Shown: one piece after another, positions 1 to 6,075 of the stretch
Position numbering within the stretch: the first letter of the stretch is position 1
Layout of the letters: the number at the start of each line of letters is the position of its first letter
From: Candidatus Njordarchaeota archaeon
Lineage (GTDB): Archaea; Asgardarchaeota; Njordarchaeia; Njordarchaeales; Njordarchaeaceae
Direction of reading: 5' to 3'
NCBI GenBank assembly: GCA_029856615.1
Contig: JAHKLF010000028.1
Location: 1 to 10,535, forward strand
Length of the DNA: 10,535 nucleotides
Notes under the pieces: model-generated
Seen by the model: only the letters and a program-made list of their open reading frames with translations
Told to the model about the DNA's origin: nothing
Database searches by the model: none
Program-made: the position numbers and the translations under genes

Positions 1-402
1 ATAGCTCAAATAGGAATTAGAGGTTTCATAAACTCTCGATATTACGTTGAGAAAGCCAGAGAATTAGGTTTATTAATTTACACAGCTCGTGATGTTAGAA
101 AAATTGGTATTGAAAAAATAATCAAGGAAATCCTAGATCAGTTCAGAAATGTCGAGGGAATATACTTTAGTTTCGATGTTGACAGCGTAGACATGGCATA
201 TGCACCTGGAGTAAACGCTCCAAGCACCGGAGGATTATTACCCCAAGATGTATTCGATGCTGCTTATCATTTGGGTACTAATACAAAGGTGTTTGCGATG
301 GATATAACTGAACATGCCCCGCCGTATGATGTAGCGAAAATAACCACGGATCTTGCTGCAAATGCGATTCTTTACTTCTTAGCAGGAGTAGTTAAAAGGT
401 GA
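1..402 (+). CDS. hutG: Ureohydrolase-family enzyme, probable formiminoglutamase, C-terminal part (5' end outside the window)
   Basis: The reading frame is open from the first base and ends at TGA 400-402, giving the last 133 residues of an arginase/agmatinase/formiminoglutamase-fold enzyme. The family hydrolyses guanidino or formimino groups at a binuclear Mn site. Visible residues (numbered from the window edge): the metal motif FDVDSVD at 58-64 with D59, D61 and D64; APGVNAPSTGG at 68-78, the family's active-site loop; and DITEHAPPYD at 101-110, whose E104 is the conserved acid near the substrate. The N-terminal metal-binding histidine motif lies outside the window. The loop reads PGVNAP rather than the PGTGTPE of typical agmatinases, and the gene overlaps hutI by start/stop signals, so N-formimino-L-glutamate to glutamate plus formamide is the likely reaction. 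Agmatinase or arginase cannot be excluded from this half. It acts in the cytoplasm, as the last step of histidine breakdown. Confidence 0.75.
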   Translation: MAQIGIRGFINSRYYVEKARELGLLIYTARDVRKIGIEKIIKEILDQFRNVEGIYFSFDVDSVDMAYAPGVNAPSTGGLLPQDVFDAAYHLGTNTKVFAMDITEHAPPYDVAKITTDLAANAILYFLAGVVKR

Positions 403-407
403 ATACT

Positions 408-1679
408 ATGAAGAAGAGCGTAGATCTTTTGATTTTACATGCCTCTGAATTAATAACTTTACAAGGCTTCTCTGAGAAACCCGCGATTGGAGAAGAGATG
501 AAAAAACTTCAGATAATTAAGGACGGAGCTGTAGCAATAGAGAACGGAAGAATAGTCGATGTCGGAAAATCAAGCGAGATGACGGAAAAATATACAGCAG
601 AGGAAATAATATTAGCCAAAAACAAGGTAGTTTTACCCAGTTTTATAGATTCTCATACTCACCTTATTTTCGCGGGGTCTAGGGAAGAAGAACTAACACT
701 AAAATTAGAGGGAGTAGGCTACTTGGAGATACTAAAGAGAGGAGGTGGTATATTAAAAACTGTTAGAGAGACTAGAAAAGCTTCAATAGACGACCTCGTT
801 AAGGAGGGTAAAATTAGATTAGATACAATGCTAAAGCATGGAGTCACAACTGTAGAAGCGAAATCTGGGTATGGATTAAATGTTGAAGATGAAATTAAGA
901 TGCTCGAGGCATATAAGAAACTAGATGAACAACATGTTGTCGACGTAATTCCAACTTTACTTGCAGCACATGCTATACCAGAGGAGTATAAGGATGATCC
1001 AGATAGTTATGTAAATATAATAATTGAGGAAATAATACCAAAGGTAGCAGAGAGGAAATTAGCAAAATTTAATGATGTATTCGTTGAAAAGAATGTATTC
1101 ACCATAGAGCAGGGGCGAAGAATATTATTGGCCGGAAAAGAATATGGGTTAATACCAAAAATTCACGCTGACGAAATTCATTGCTTAGGTGGCGCTGAGT
1201 TAGCCGCAGAAGTAGGTGCAATATCAGCAGATCACTTAGCAAGAGCTTCTGATAATGGTATTAAAATGCTAGCTGAAAAAGGTGTGATTGGTGTTCTTTT
1301 GCCAACAGCTCCGATGGTGTTAATGGATTACACTTTTCCTGATGCTAGAAAAATGATCAAAACGGGGGTACCAATTGCTATAGCATCTGACTTTAATCCG
1401 AATTGTTGGGTGGAAAATTTACAAGTACCAATGTTCATGGCAACATATTTCTTAAAAATGACTCCTGCTGAAGTTATCACGGCTGTGACAATAAATGCAG
1501 CTCACGCGATTGGATTGGCCCATGAAATTGGTAGCATAAGCGTAGGTAAGAAAGCTGATATAGTGATTTTAGACATTCCGACGCATTACTGGCTAAACTA
1601 TAAATTTGGAGTAAATTTAGTCAATATAGTCATAAAGAATGGCAGGATAGTTGTCGAAGAAGGAAAAATTAAAGAGTAG
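408..1679 (+). CDS. hutI: Imidazolonepropionase
   Basis: This cytoplasmic amidohydrolase opens the imidazolone ring of 4-imidazolone-5-propionate to give N-formimino-L-glutamate, the third step of histidine degradation. It has 423 residues, normal for the family. Numbered from ATG 408: a small N-terminal beta domain; the metal motif HTH at 83-85 after the strand VLPSFID; GSREEE near 90-95 and RGGGI near 111-115, both typical of HutI; SGYGL near 153-157; AAH with H188; KIHADE with H253; SADHLA with H276; and IASDFNP with the catalytic/metal aspartate D328. A GTG at 399 is in frame, but AGGTGA at 397-402 stands five bases before ATG 408 and favours that start. The Shine-Dalgarno site overlaps the stop of the upstream ureohydrolase gene, so translation is probably coupled and the two genes share a transcript. 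No key residue is missing. Confidence 0.95.
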   Translation: MKKSVDLLILHASELITLQGFSEKPAIGEEMKKLQIIKDGAVAIENGRIVDVGKSSEMTEKYTAEEIILAKNKVVLPSFIDSHTHLIFAGSREEELTLKLEGVGYLEILKRGGGILKTVRETRKASIDDLVKEGKIRLDTMLKHGVTTVEAKSGYGLNVEDEIKMLEAYKKLDEQHVVDVIPTLLAAHAIPEEYKDDPDSYVNIIIEEIIPKVAERKLAKFNDVFVEKNVFTIEQGRRILLAGKEYGLIPKIHADEIHCLGGAELAAEVGAISADHLARASDNGIKMLAEKGVIGVLLPTAPMVLMDYTFPDARKMIKTGVPIAIASDFNPNCWVENLQVPMFMATYFLKMTPAEVITAVTINAAHAIGLAHEIGSISVGKKADIVILDIPTHYWLNYKFGVNLVNIVIKNGRIVVEEGKIKE

Positions 1680-1717
1680 TTCCTTATAGTATTTTTAGGA
1701 ATTAGAGGCTACTTACG

Positions 1718-2147
1718 ATGACATCGGTTTTTATAATGTCCAGGTGGGAAATCGAATCTAAAAGATGGATGGAAGATGCCCTAGAGGATCTAAATGTAGC
1801 AAGAGATTTACTTCAATTAAATCATTTTGCAGCTTCGTGTTTCCACTCACAACAAGCTGCAGAAAAAAGCACTTAAAGCTGTTTTGTATAAAAAAGGCAT
1901 AGAAGTCCGCGGTCATTCAGTTTATGTATTGCTAATGGAAGTCTCCAAATCATATAAAATAGATGTATCATCATATATAGATGATGCGATATTACTAGAT
2001 AAGCATTACACTCCACCTAGGTATCCGAATCTCCATCCAGGAATGGATCTACTGGCACATAAACTTTACACTAAGGAGGATGCGGAGAGATGCCTGAGTA
2101 CTGCGATGAACGTGATAAATTTGGCAAAAAAATTATTGATGAATTAA
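1718..2147 (+). pseudogene. HEPN-domain toxin of a HEPN/MNT pair, interrupted by a +1 frameshift
   Basis: Two frames together encode one HEPN-domain protein, a mostly helical family whose members act as ribonuclease toxins. Frame one starts at ATG 1718 (GAGG about ten bases upstream) or ATG 1736, runs through SRWEIESKRWMEDALEDLN and ends in HSQQAAEK before reading ST and a stop at about 1874. The family signature continues as ALKAVLYKKG in the next frame, to TAA 2145-2147. The switch lies in the run of six A at 1863-1868; five A would restore one protein of 136 residues (from 1736). The candidate catalytic motif, R-X4-H (R95-Y-P-N-L-H100, within PPRYPNLHPG), is in the second frame, so the truncated product would lack it. 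A genuine null mutation, a homopolymer sequencing error, or recoding/transcript slippage are all possible. The MNT partner overlaps its 3' end by 58 bases. Confidence 0.85.
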
Positions 2148-2548
2148 AAGTAAAATTGCTTAAATTGAAAGACGAATTAGATTCAAAGGGACATCAAGTC
2201 AAATTAATTGCCATTATAGGAAGTTTCGCGCGTGGAGACTGGAAAAAGTCAAGTGATATCGATATTCTTTTGGTGTGTGAAAATATTTCTGGTCCGTATT
2301 GGAAAAGACTTGATCTTCCTCCCATATTAATCCAAGGTCATGCAGTTGAATATCACATATATTCACCCCAAGAGATCAAAATCCTTGCTGAAGATTCGAG
2401 GATGATCATTTATGATTTTTTCCATAGCGGAATAATCATATATGCTGATAACGATTTCTTAGCCGAAATAAGAGATATATTTAGAAATGCTCTACAAAGA
2501 TTGAAAGTCATTAGACGTGGAAATATAATTATCCGTGAGATCGAGTAA
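2090..2548 (+). CDS. MNT-type minimal nucleotidyltransferase, antitoxin partner of HEPN
   Basis: This 152-residue protein carries the pol-beta/MNT nucleotidyltransferase signature: GSFARGDWKKSSDIDILLV at 44-62, with the GS pair and the metal-binding D56 and D58. E87 in AVEYHIYS is a plausible third carboxylate. In characterised HEPN/MNT modules the MNT protein neutralises the HEPN toxin, in some cases by attaching AMP to a tyrosine near the R-X4-6-H site; that role is taken from the family. ATG 2090 is the only good start in frame, with GGAGG at 2075-2079 about ten bases upstream inside the HEPN gene. The resulting 58-base overlap is long, but the HEPN C-terminal helix extends across it, so it appears real. 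The frame is intact although the toxin frame is broken. The region after about residue 100 is not strongly recognisable. Confidence 0.88.
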   Translation: MPEYCDERDKFGKKIIDELKVKLLKLKDELDSKGHQVKLIAIIGSFARGDWKKSSDIDILLVCENISGPYWKRLDLPPILIQGHAVEYHIYSPQEIKILAEDSRMIIYDFFHSGIIIYADNDFLAEIRDIFRNALQRLKVIRRGNIIIREIE

Positions 2549-2598
2549 ATGATAAAATATTCTCGTAGTGAACTGAGTTATCTTTCTATTCAATTCAC

Positions 2599-2614
2599 CG
2601 AAAACTTTTAAATA
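2599..2614 (+). promoter_or_regulatory. Archaeal BRE/TATA promoter for the membrane-protein gene
   Basis: CGAAAA followed by CTTTTAAATA has the look of a BRE plus TATA box. Transcription would start near 2636-2640, giving a leader of about 40 bases before ATG 2679. A second T/A box (GTTTAAAT, 2632-2639) could serve a shorter leader. Either implies that the downstream gene is not simply read through from the HEPN/MNT genes. Confidence 0.55.
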
Positions 2615-2678
2615 ATTTTATCCTTGCTTACGTTTAAATGTAGAAAAATGGTCTAAAAAATTTTGTAAGGAGATGATT

Positions 2679-3077
2679 ATGCCTCAAGAAAAATCTTATT
2701 TTCTGCTTGATATCACGACTATCGCTTTATCTATAATTTTGATGATTATGCCTTTACTGTTACCAGATTATCCCGTTAGCTATGTGGAAACAATGATCTG
2801 TATTCCAACATTAGATGTTTGGGGACTCATTTTTCTTGTGCTGATACTATTTGCTATCTTAGATTTCCTAACACTTCTACTAATTAAGAAAAGAATATTA
2901 TTTCCTAAAATATCAAGTAAAGGAAGAATAATTTTAATGATCGCCTTTACCTCGAGTATACTCATTTATGGAATCATCGTAGAATTATTAATTTTCATTG
3001 AACTTTTAAACGCTGGATTTGTGTTATTTTTCATCATAACGGGTTATTTATCATACGTAATATCAAGAATGTCGTAA
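2679..3077 (+). CDS. Unrecognised small membrane protein with four predicted transmembrane helices
   Basis: I do not recognise a family. The product is 132 residues, strongly hydrophobic, with four likely membrane segments at about 9-29, 47-69, 83-108 and 109-128. The basic loop KKRILFPKISSKGR at 70-83, between helices 2 and 3, would be cytoplasmic, placing both termini inside. There is no signal-peptide cleavage site, catalytic motif or metal-binding cluster. I chose ATG 2679 over the in-frame ATG 2673 because AGGAG at 2668-2672 ends six bases before 2679 but directly abuts 2673. It lies between the HEPN/MNT genes and vapBC on the same strand, with its own promoter-like sequence, and a weak T-rich stretch at about 3092-3103 follows it. 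Being in a toxin-antitoxin neighbourhood could mean an accessory or defence-linked role, but nothing in the protein itself shows this. Confidence 0.7.
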   Translation: MPQEKSYFLLDITTIALSIILMIMPLLLPDYPVSYVETMICIPTLDVWGLIFLVLILFAILDFLTLLLIKKRILFPKISSKGRIILMIAFTSSILIYGIIVELLIFIELLNAGFVLFFIITGYLSYVISRMS

Positions 3078-3200
3078 GTATAGCCTATCGTGTTTTATTT
3101 TCAAATCTCATACATGAACTCAAACTAACATTTTTTAATACTGGATTAGCAGCCATCTAGAGAACAAAAAATGTCGTTCCATTATTGATAAGGTAAAAAT

Positions 3201-3210
3201 CTTATATTTT
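3201..3210 (+). promoter_or_regulatory. TATA-box promoter of vapBC
   Basis: CTTATATTTT preceded by the purine-rich GGTAAAAAT (3192-3200) is a plausible BRE/TATA pair. It would start transcription near 3230, inside the palindromic region at 3215-3246 and about 25-30 bases before vapB. Protein bound to that region would therefore block initiation. Confidence 0.5.
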
Positions 3211-3214
3211 TTTG

Positions 3215-3246
3215 ATCATATATATGATTAAGCATATAATCATATA
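3215..3246 (+). promoter_or_regulatory. Palindromic operator-like region for vapBC autoregulation
   Basis: A perfect 14-base palindrome, ATCATATATATGAT, lies at 3215-3228. A second, overlapping inverted repeat pairs TATATGATTA (3221-3230) with TAATCATATA (3237-3246) around a six-base spacer. The result is three ATCATATA-type half-sites in alternating orientation between the TATA box and the vapB start. Ribbon-helix-helix antitoxins, the class VapB appears to belong to, usually bind such short repeated half-sites and repress their own operon. AT-richness makes chance palindromes easier, but the repetition and the position support an operator. Confidence 0.55.
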
Positions 3247-3257
3247 GTTGATGGACT

Positions 3258-3503
3258 ATGTCAAGGCGCACAGCTGTCATTTTGGATGACGATGTTTATG
3301 AGATACTCGTAAAAGAGAGTATCGCCAGATACGGAACCGCAAGAGCAATCTCTAGGGTACTGAATGAGTTGATTAGAGAGTCAATAAGATTAAGAGGCAT
3401 CTTAGAGATAAAAGACCTTATCAGGAAGAAAAAGAAAGTGAAGATCACTAAAGAAGAGTTTCATCGATTTAGGAAAGAATTATCCAAGAGGCTAGAAGAA
3501 TGA
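3258..3503 (+). CDS. vapB: Ribbon-helix-helix antitoxin of a VapBC pair
   Basis: This 81-residue basic protein begins with a short beta strand (RRTAVILDDDVYEILVKES) followed by two helices, ARAISRVLNELIRESI at about 29-44, which is the layout of an archaeal ribbon-helix-helix DNA-binding antitoxin. The charged tail from about residue 55 (RKKKKVKITKEEFHRF) would be the toxin-neutralising segment. The start is ATG 3258, with only a weak Shine-Dalgarno match (GATGG), which suits a short-leader archaeal transcript. The stop overlaps the vapC start in an ATGA, typical of coupled TA operons, and an operator-like palindrome lies directly upstream. The exact VapB subfamily is uncertain; the PIN-domain partner is the main support. 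Confidence 0.82.
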   Translation: MSRRTAVILDDDVYEILVKESIARYGTARAISRVLNELIRESIRLRGILEIKDLIRKKKKVKITKEEFHRFRKELSKRLEE

Positions 3504-3928
3504 TAGTGGACACTACGTATTTCTTACCGCTAGTTGGAATTGATATCGATGAAGATCTGTTGAAAGCGATCGACGAAAATCAGGTCAGAATAACTTTCAG
3601 CGACATTAAAATTAGCTTAATAACGATTTTTGAACTTCAAGCTAAAGCTGCTAAACTCGGTATTGATAGTGATACCGTAGTTAAAGGTATTAATGCTATA
3701 TTGAAGAGCTTTGAGATAATACCTTTCTCTGAATCAGAAATAATTAGGGTCTCGTTCAAGTTACGTGAGAAATTAAATGATTATATTGACTGTGTAATTG
3801 TAGCTACGGCAGTGAATCACGGGAAGAAATTAGTCACTGAAGATGAAGATATAATATCCATTCGAGATCTATTAAGAAGGGAATATGGTCTACGGGTGTA
3901 TACTTTTAGAGAATTATTAAAATCTTAA
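3500..3928 (+). CDS. vapC: PIN-domain ribonuclease toxin of a VapBC pair
   Basis: This 142-residue single PIN domain is expected to be a Mg-dependent endoribonuclease that cleaves a defined RNA target and slows growth when freed from VapB; the target cannot be told from sequence. The acidic residues of the PIN site are all present: D4 in MIVDTTYFLP, E45 in IFELQAKA, D97 in DYIDCVIVATA (D94 nearby), and D115/D117 in LVTEDED. The toxin therefore looks catalytically intact. GAGG at 3488-3491 precedes ATG 3500 by eight bases, and the start codon overlaps the vapB stop, so synthesis is probably coupled. Length is normal. Only 53 bases separate its stop from the end of the convergent hutU gene. Confidence 0.9.
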   Translation: MIVDTTYFLPLVGIDIDEDLLKAIDENQVRITFSDIKISLITIFELQAKAAKLGIDSDTVVKGINAILKSFEIIPFSESEIIRVSFKLREKLNDYIDCVIVATAVNHGKKLVTEDEDIISIRDLLRREYGLRVYTFRELLKS

Positions 3929-3947
3929 TTGACTAACCCTCTCCAGT

Positions 3948-3977
3948 AAAATATAAAAAATAAAAAGAATAAAAACG
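3948..3977 (-). terminator. T-rich terminator of hutU (minus strand)
   Basis: Read on the minus strand, the bases just past the hutU stop form a tract of several T runs (TTTTTATTCTTTTTATTTTT and on). No hairpin is needed, as is usual for archaeal termination. On the plus strand the same stretch is A-rich, so it would not stop vapC transcripts, which may run antisense into hutU. Confidence 0.5.
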
Positions 3978-3981
3978 AATT

Positions 3982-5715
3982 TCACTCTCTAAACTTCTTA
4001 CTTCTCTCCTCAAGATTCTTCAATGCATAATCGGGCCATGTTTCTTTATCAGGTGGATACCAAACTTTCTTCTCTCTCGCAATCTTTTTGGATTTATCAT
4101 AACCAGCATCAACGTGTCTCAGAATACCCAGGCCAGGATCCGTAGTTAGCATTGTTACTATTCTCTTTTCCATTTCCTTGGTACCATCTGCAACTAAACC
4201 AAATCCAGCATGCAAGGAAAGCCCAATTCCAACGCCACCACCATGATGGAAAGCAACCCATGTCGCTCCGGCTATAGCATTTAGTAATGCATTTAATACA
4301 GGCCAATCGCCAATCGCGTCTGATCCATCTTTCATTCCCTCGGTCTCTCGTGTTGGTGATGCCACACTACCAGCGTCCAGATGATCTCTTCCAATCCATA
4401 TTGGCCCGGATAATTCTCCTTTTCTCACCATCTCGTTGATGATCTTTCCGAATCGAGCTCTTTCTCCATAACCAAGCCAACAAACTCTAGCTGGTAATCC
4501 TTGGAACTTTACTTGCTCTTTTGCCTTGATTATCCATCTGACGAGTCTTCTATTATGCTTAAATTCTTTAACGATAACATCATCAAGTTTGTAAATATCC
4601 TCAGGATCTCCTACTAGGCTAGTCCATCTGAATGGCCCTCTTCCCTCTTGGAATAACTCTCTTACGAATACATGCACGAATCCTGGAAATGCAAATGCAT
4701 CTTCATATCCCGCTAATTTTGCTTGATATCTGAGACCATTACCGTACTCAAAAACTACTGCGCCTTTCTTCATAAATCCAATCATTGCTTTTACATGCTC
4801 AACAATACTTTTTCTAGCCAATTTCAAGTACTTATCTGGATCGGTAACTCTCAATTCATCAGCTTCTTCTCTGCTTAATCCTGCAGGGTAATATCCTCTC
4901 AATGGATCGTGGGCTGCAGTTTGATCCGTAACTACATCGGGAATAATACCTCTCCTCAATAATTCTGGATATACCTCTGCTGCGTTACCAAGAAGACCAA
5001 CGCTCAGTGGTTCCTTATCTCTCAAGGCATTCTGTATCATTTCTAGAGCTTCATCTAAGTCCTCTGTCCACTCCATTAAATATCCAGTCTTTATCCTTCT
5101 TTCTATAGCTTCCTTCCTCACTTCAACAAATAATCCTACACCATCGTTCATAGTTACTGCTAAAGGCTGTGCACCACCCATCTCTCCCAATCCAGCACTC
5201 AAGACAAATCTTCCCTCTAATGATCCTCCAAAATATTTATCTGCAGCTGATGCAAAGGTTTCATATGTACCTTGTAGAATCCCTTGGGTACCAATATATA
5301 ACCAACTTCCTGCCGTCATCTGACCATACATTATAAGACCTTTTTGCTCCAACTCTAGGAAATATTCCCACGTTGCCCATCTGGGAACTAGAACACTATT
5401 AGACATAAGCATTCGGGGTGCATACTCATGAGTCTTAAATACTCCAACAGGCTTTCCACTCTGAATCAATAAAGTATCATCTGGATCCATTGCAATGAGC
5501 GTTTCAACGATCCATTCTAGCGCATCCCAATTTCTCGCTGCTTTGCCCGTTCCTCCATATACTATTAGGTTATCTGGATCCTTAGCTACATTGGGGTCGA
5601 GAACATTGAAGAGCATCCTTAGGATTCCTTCAATTTGCCAGTTAGCTGTGTGAAGTTCATCTCCAGTAATTACTCTTATTTCTCTCCTCCTAACCATAGC
5701 AAGGGGGTCAGCCAT
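3982..5715 (-). CDS. hutU: Urocanate hydratase (urocanase)
   Basis: This cytoplasmic enzyme uses tightly bound NAD+ as an electrophile to hydrate urocanate to 4-imidazolone-5-propionate, the step just before HutI. It has 577 residues, close to the usual 550-560. Family blocks along the protein: VYGGTGKAARNW at 52-63; QMTAGSWLYIGTQGI at 132-146; the glycine-rich GLGEMGGAQPLA at 175-186, which fits the NAD-binding pattern; VTDQTAAHDPLRGYYP at 262-277; LPARVCWLGYGER at 407-419 with the catalytic-region cysteine C412; RDHLDAGSVASPTRETEGM near 443-461; and FHHGGGVGIG at 489-498. Nothing essential is missing. The first ATG is preferred because GGTG lies six bases upstream, while ATG at residue 7 has no ribosome site. 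It is transcribed away from livK and towards vapC, apart from the other two hut genes. Confidence 0.97.
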   Translation of the reverse strand: MADPLAMVRRREIRVITGDELHTANWQIEGILRMLFNVLDPNVAKDPDNLIVYGGTGKAARNWDALEWIVETLIAMDPDDTLLIQSGKPVGVFKTHEYAPRMLMSNSVLVPRWATWEYFLELEQKGLIMYGQMTAGSWLYIGTQGILQGTYETFASAADKYFGGSLEGRFVLSAGLGEMGGAQPLAVTMNDGVGLFVEVRKEAIERRIKTGYLMEWTEDLDEALEMIQNALRDKEPLSVGLLGNAAEVYPELLRRGIIPDVVTDQTAAHDPLRGYYPAGLSREEADELRVTDPDKYLKLARKSIVEHVKAMIGFMKKGAVVFEYGNGLRYQAKLAGYEDAFAFPGFVHVFVRELFQEGRGPFRWTSLVGDPEDIYKLDDVIVKEFKHNRRLVRWIIKAKEQVKFQGLPARVCWLGYGERARFGKIINEMVRKGELSGPIWIGRDHLDAGSVASPTRETEGMKDGSDAIGDWPVLNALLNAIAGATWVAFHHGGGVGIGLSLHAGFGLVADGTKEMEKRIVTMLTTDPGLGILRHVDAGYDKSKKIAREKKVWYPPDKETWPDYALKNLEERSKKFRE

Positions 5716-5750
5716 TTAGAACACCAACGCAGCATTTTTACTTATTTGGC

Positions 5751-5763
5751 ATATATAATAAAA
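5751..5763 (-). promoter_or_regulatory. TATA-like promoter of hutU (minus strand)
   Basis: The minus strand reads TTTTATTATATAT here, about 35-48 bases upstream of the hutU ATG. Archaeal initiation about 25 bases downstream would give a short leader of 10-20 bases, enough for the GGTG ribosome site. The surrounding DNA is very AT-rich, so the exact box is uncertain. Confidence 0.4.
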
Positions 5764-5977
5764 GGGAAATATAACCATCAATATGAATCTTTAATGCGTT
5801 TTCAAAATATAAAAATATCCTAAATAAATTCCATAGTGACATTCTTATTGGTATTAAGGAAATAAACATTAATTCACGTCTCTGGAAACGCTTCTCTTAT
5901 GGAAAAGTGTAATACAATTTATTTGTAGTTATCACCTTTAAAAAATTGAATTTTTTTATTTTATACGTTTAAAAATA

Positions 5978-5993
5978 AGAAAAATTTTTAAAT
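5978..5993 (+). promoter_or_regulatory. BRE/TATA promoter of livK
   Basis: A purine run (AGAAAAA) followed by TTTTTAAAT matches an archaeal BRE plus TATA box. Initiation near 6016 would give a leader of about 60 bases that includes GAGGTG (6064-6069), six bases before the livK ATG. Confidence 0.55.
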
Positions 5994-6075
5994 CAAAATA
6001 TGTATACTGTATCTGGATCTCATACATAAAAAGCATCCATTTAAAAATAAAATCTTAAATCTTGAGGTGTAATTA

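Larger units (their letters stand above)
5716..6075. other. Divergent intergenic region between hutU and livK
   Basis: These 360 bases contain no credible gene. They hold the promoters of hutU (leftwards) and livK (rightwards). Other T/A boxes at about 5935-5945 and 5967-5975 are possible alternative promoters. Two weak inverted repeats are visible: TTCCATA (5829-5835) with TATGGAA (5898-5904), and TATGTAT (5999-6005) with ATACATA (6022-6028), the latter near the expected livK transcription start. Sharing one control region could let a single regulator govern urocanate breakdown and amino-acid uptake together; no regulator gene is visible in the window. Confidence 0.6.

Noticed and set aside
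1862..1870. Programmed -1 frameshift at the A-rich slippery site (as in bacterial dnaX)
   Set aside because: The frame change needed is +1 (or -2), so a -1 slip would not join the two halves.
1827..2147. Separate short gene starting at TTG 1827
   Set aside because: It is the second half of the frameshifted HEPN gene. The first 14 residues are out-of-frame sequence and the real N terminus is in the other frame.
3078..3257. tRNA, small RNA or att site marking insertion of the TA block
   Set aside because: No cloverleaf, tRNA 3' end or flanking direct repeat could be found; only the 9-base inverted repeat and the vapBC control region are present.
4109..4306. Second minus-strand frame inside hutU
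   Set aside because: It is a shifted frame of the conserved HHGGGVG part of urocanase, rich in W and C, and not credible as a protein.
5635..5823. Plus-strand open frame of 62 codons across the hutU start
   Set aside because: It lies mostly opposite the hutU 5' end and its promoter region, has no ribosome site and shows no protein-family features.
5821..6075. Riboswitch or structured leader for livK
   Set aside because: The stretch is AT-rich, with only weak inverted repeats and no recognisable aptamer core.
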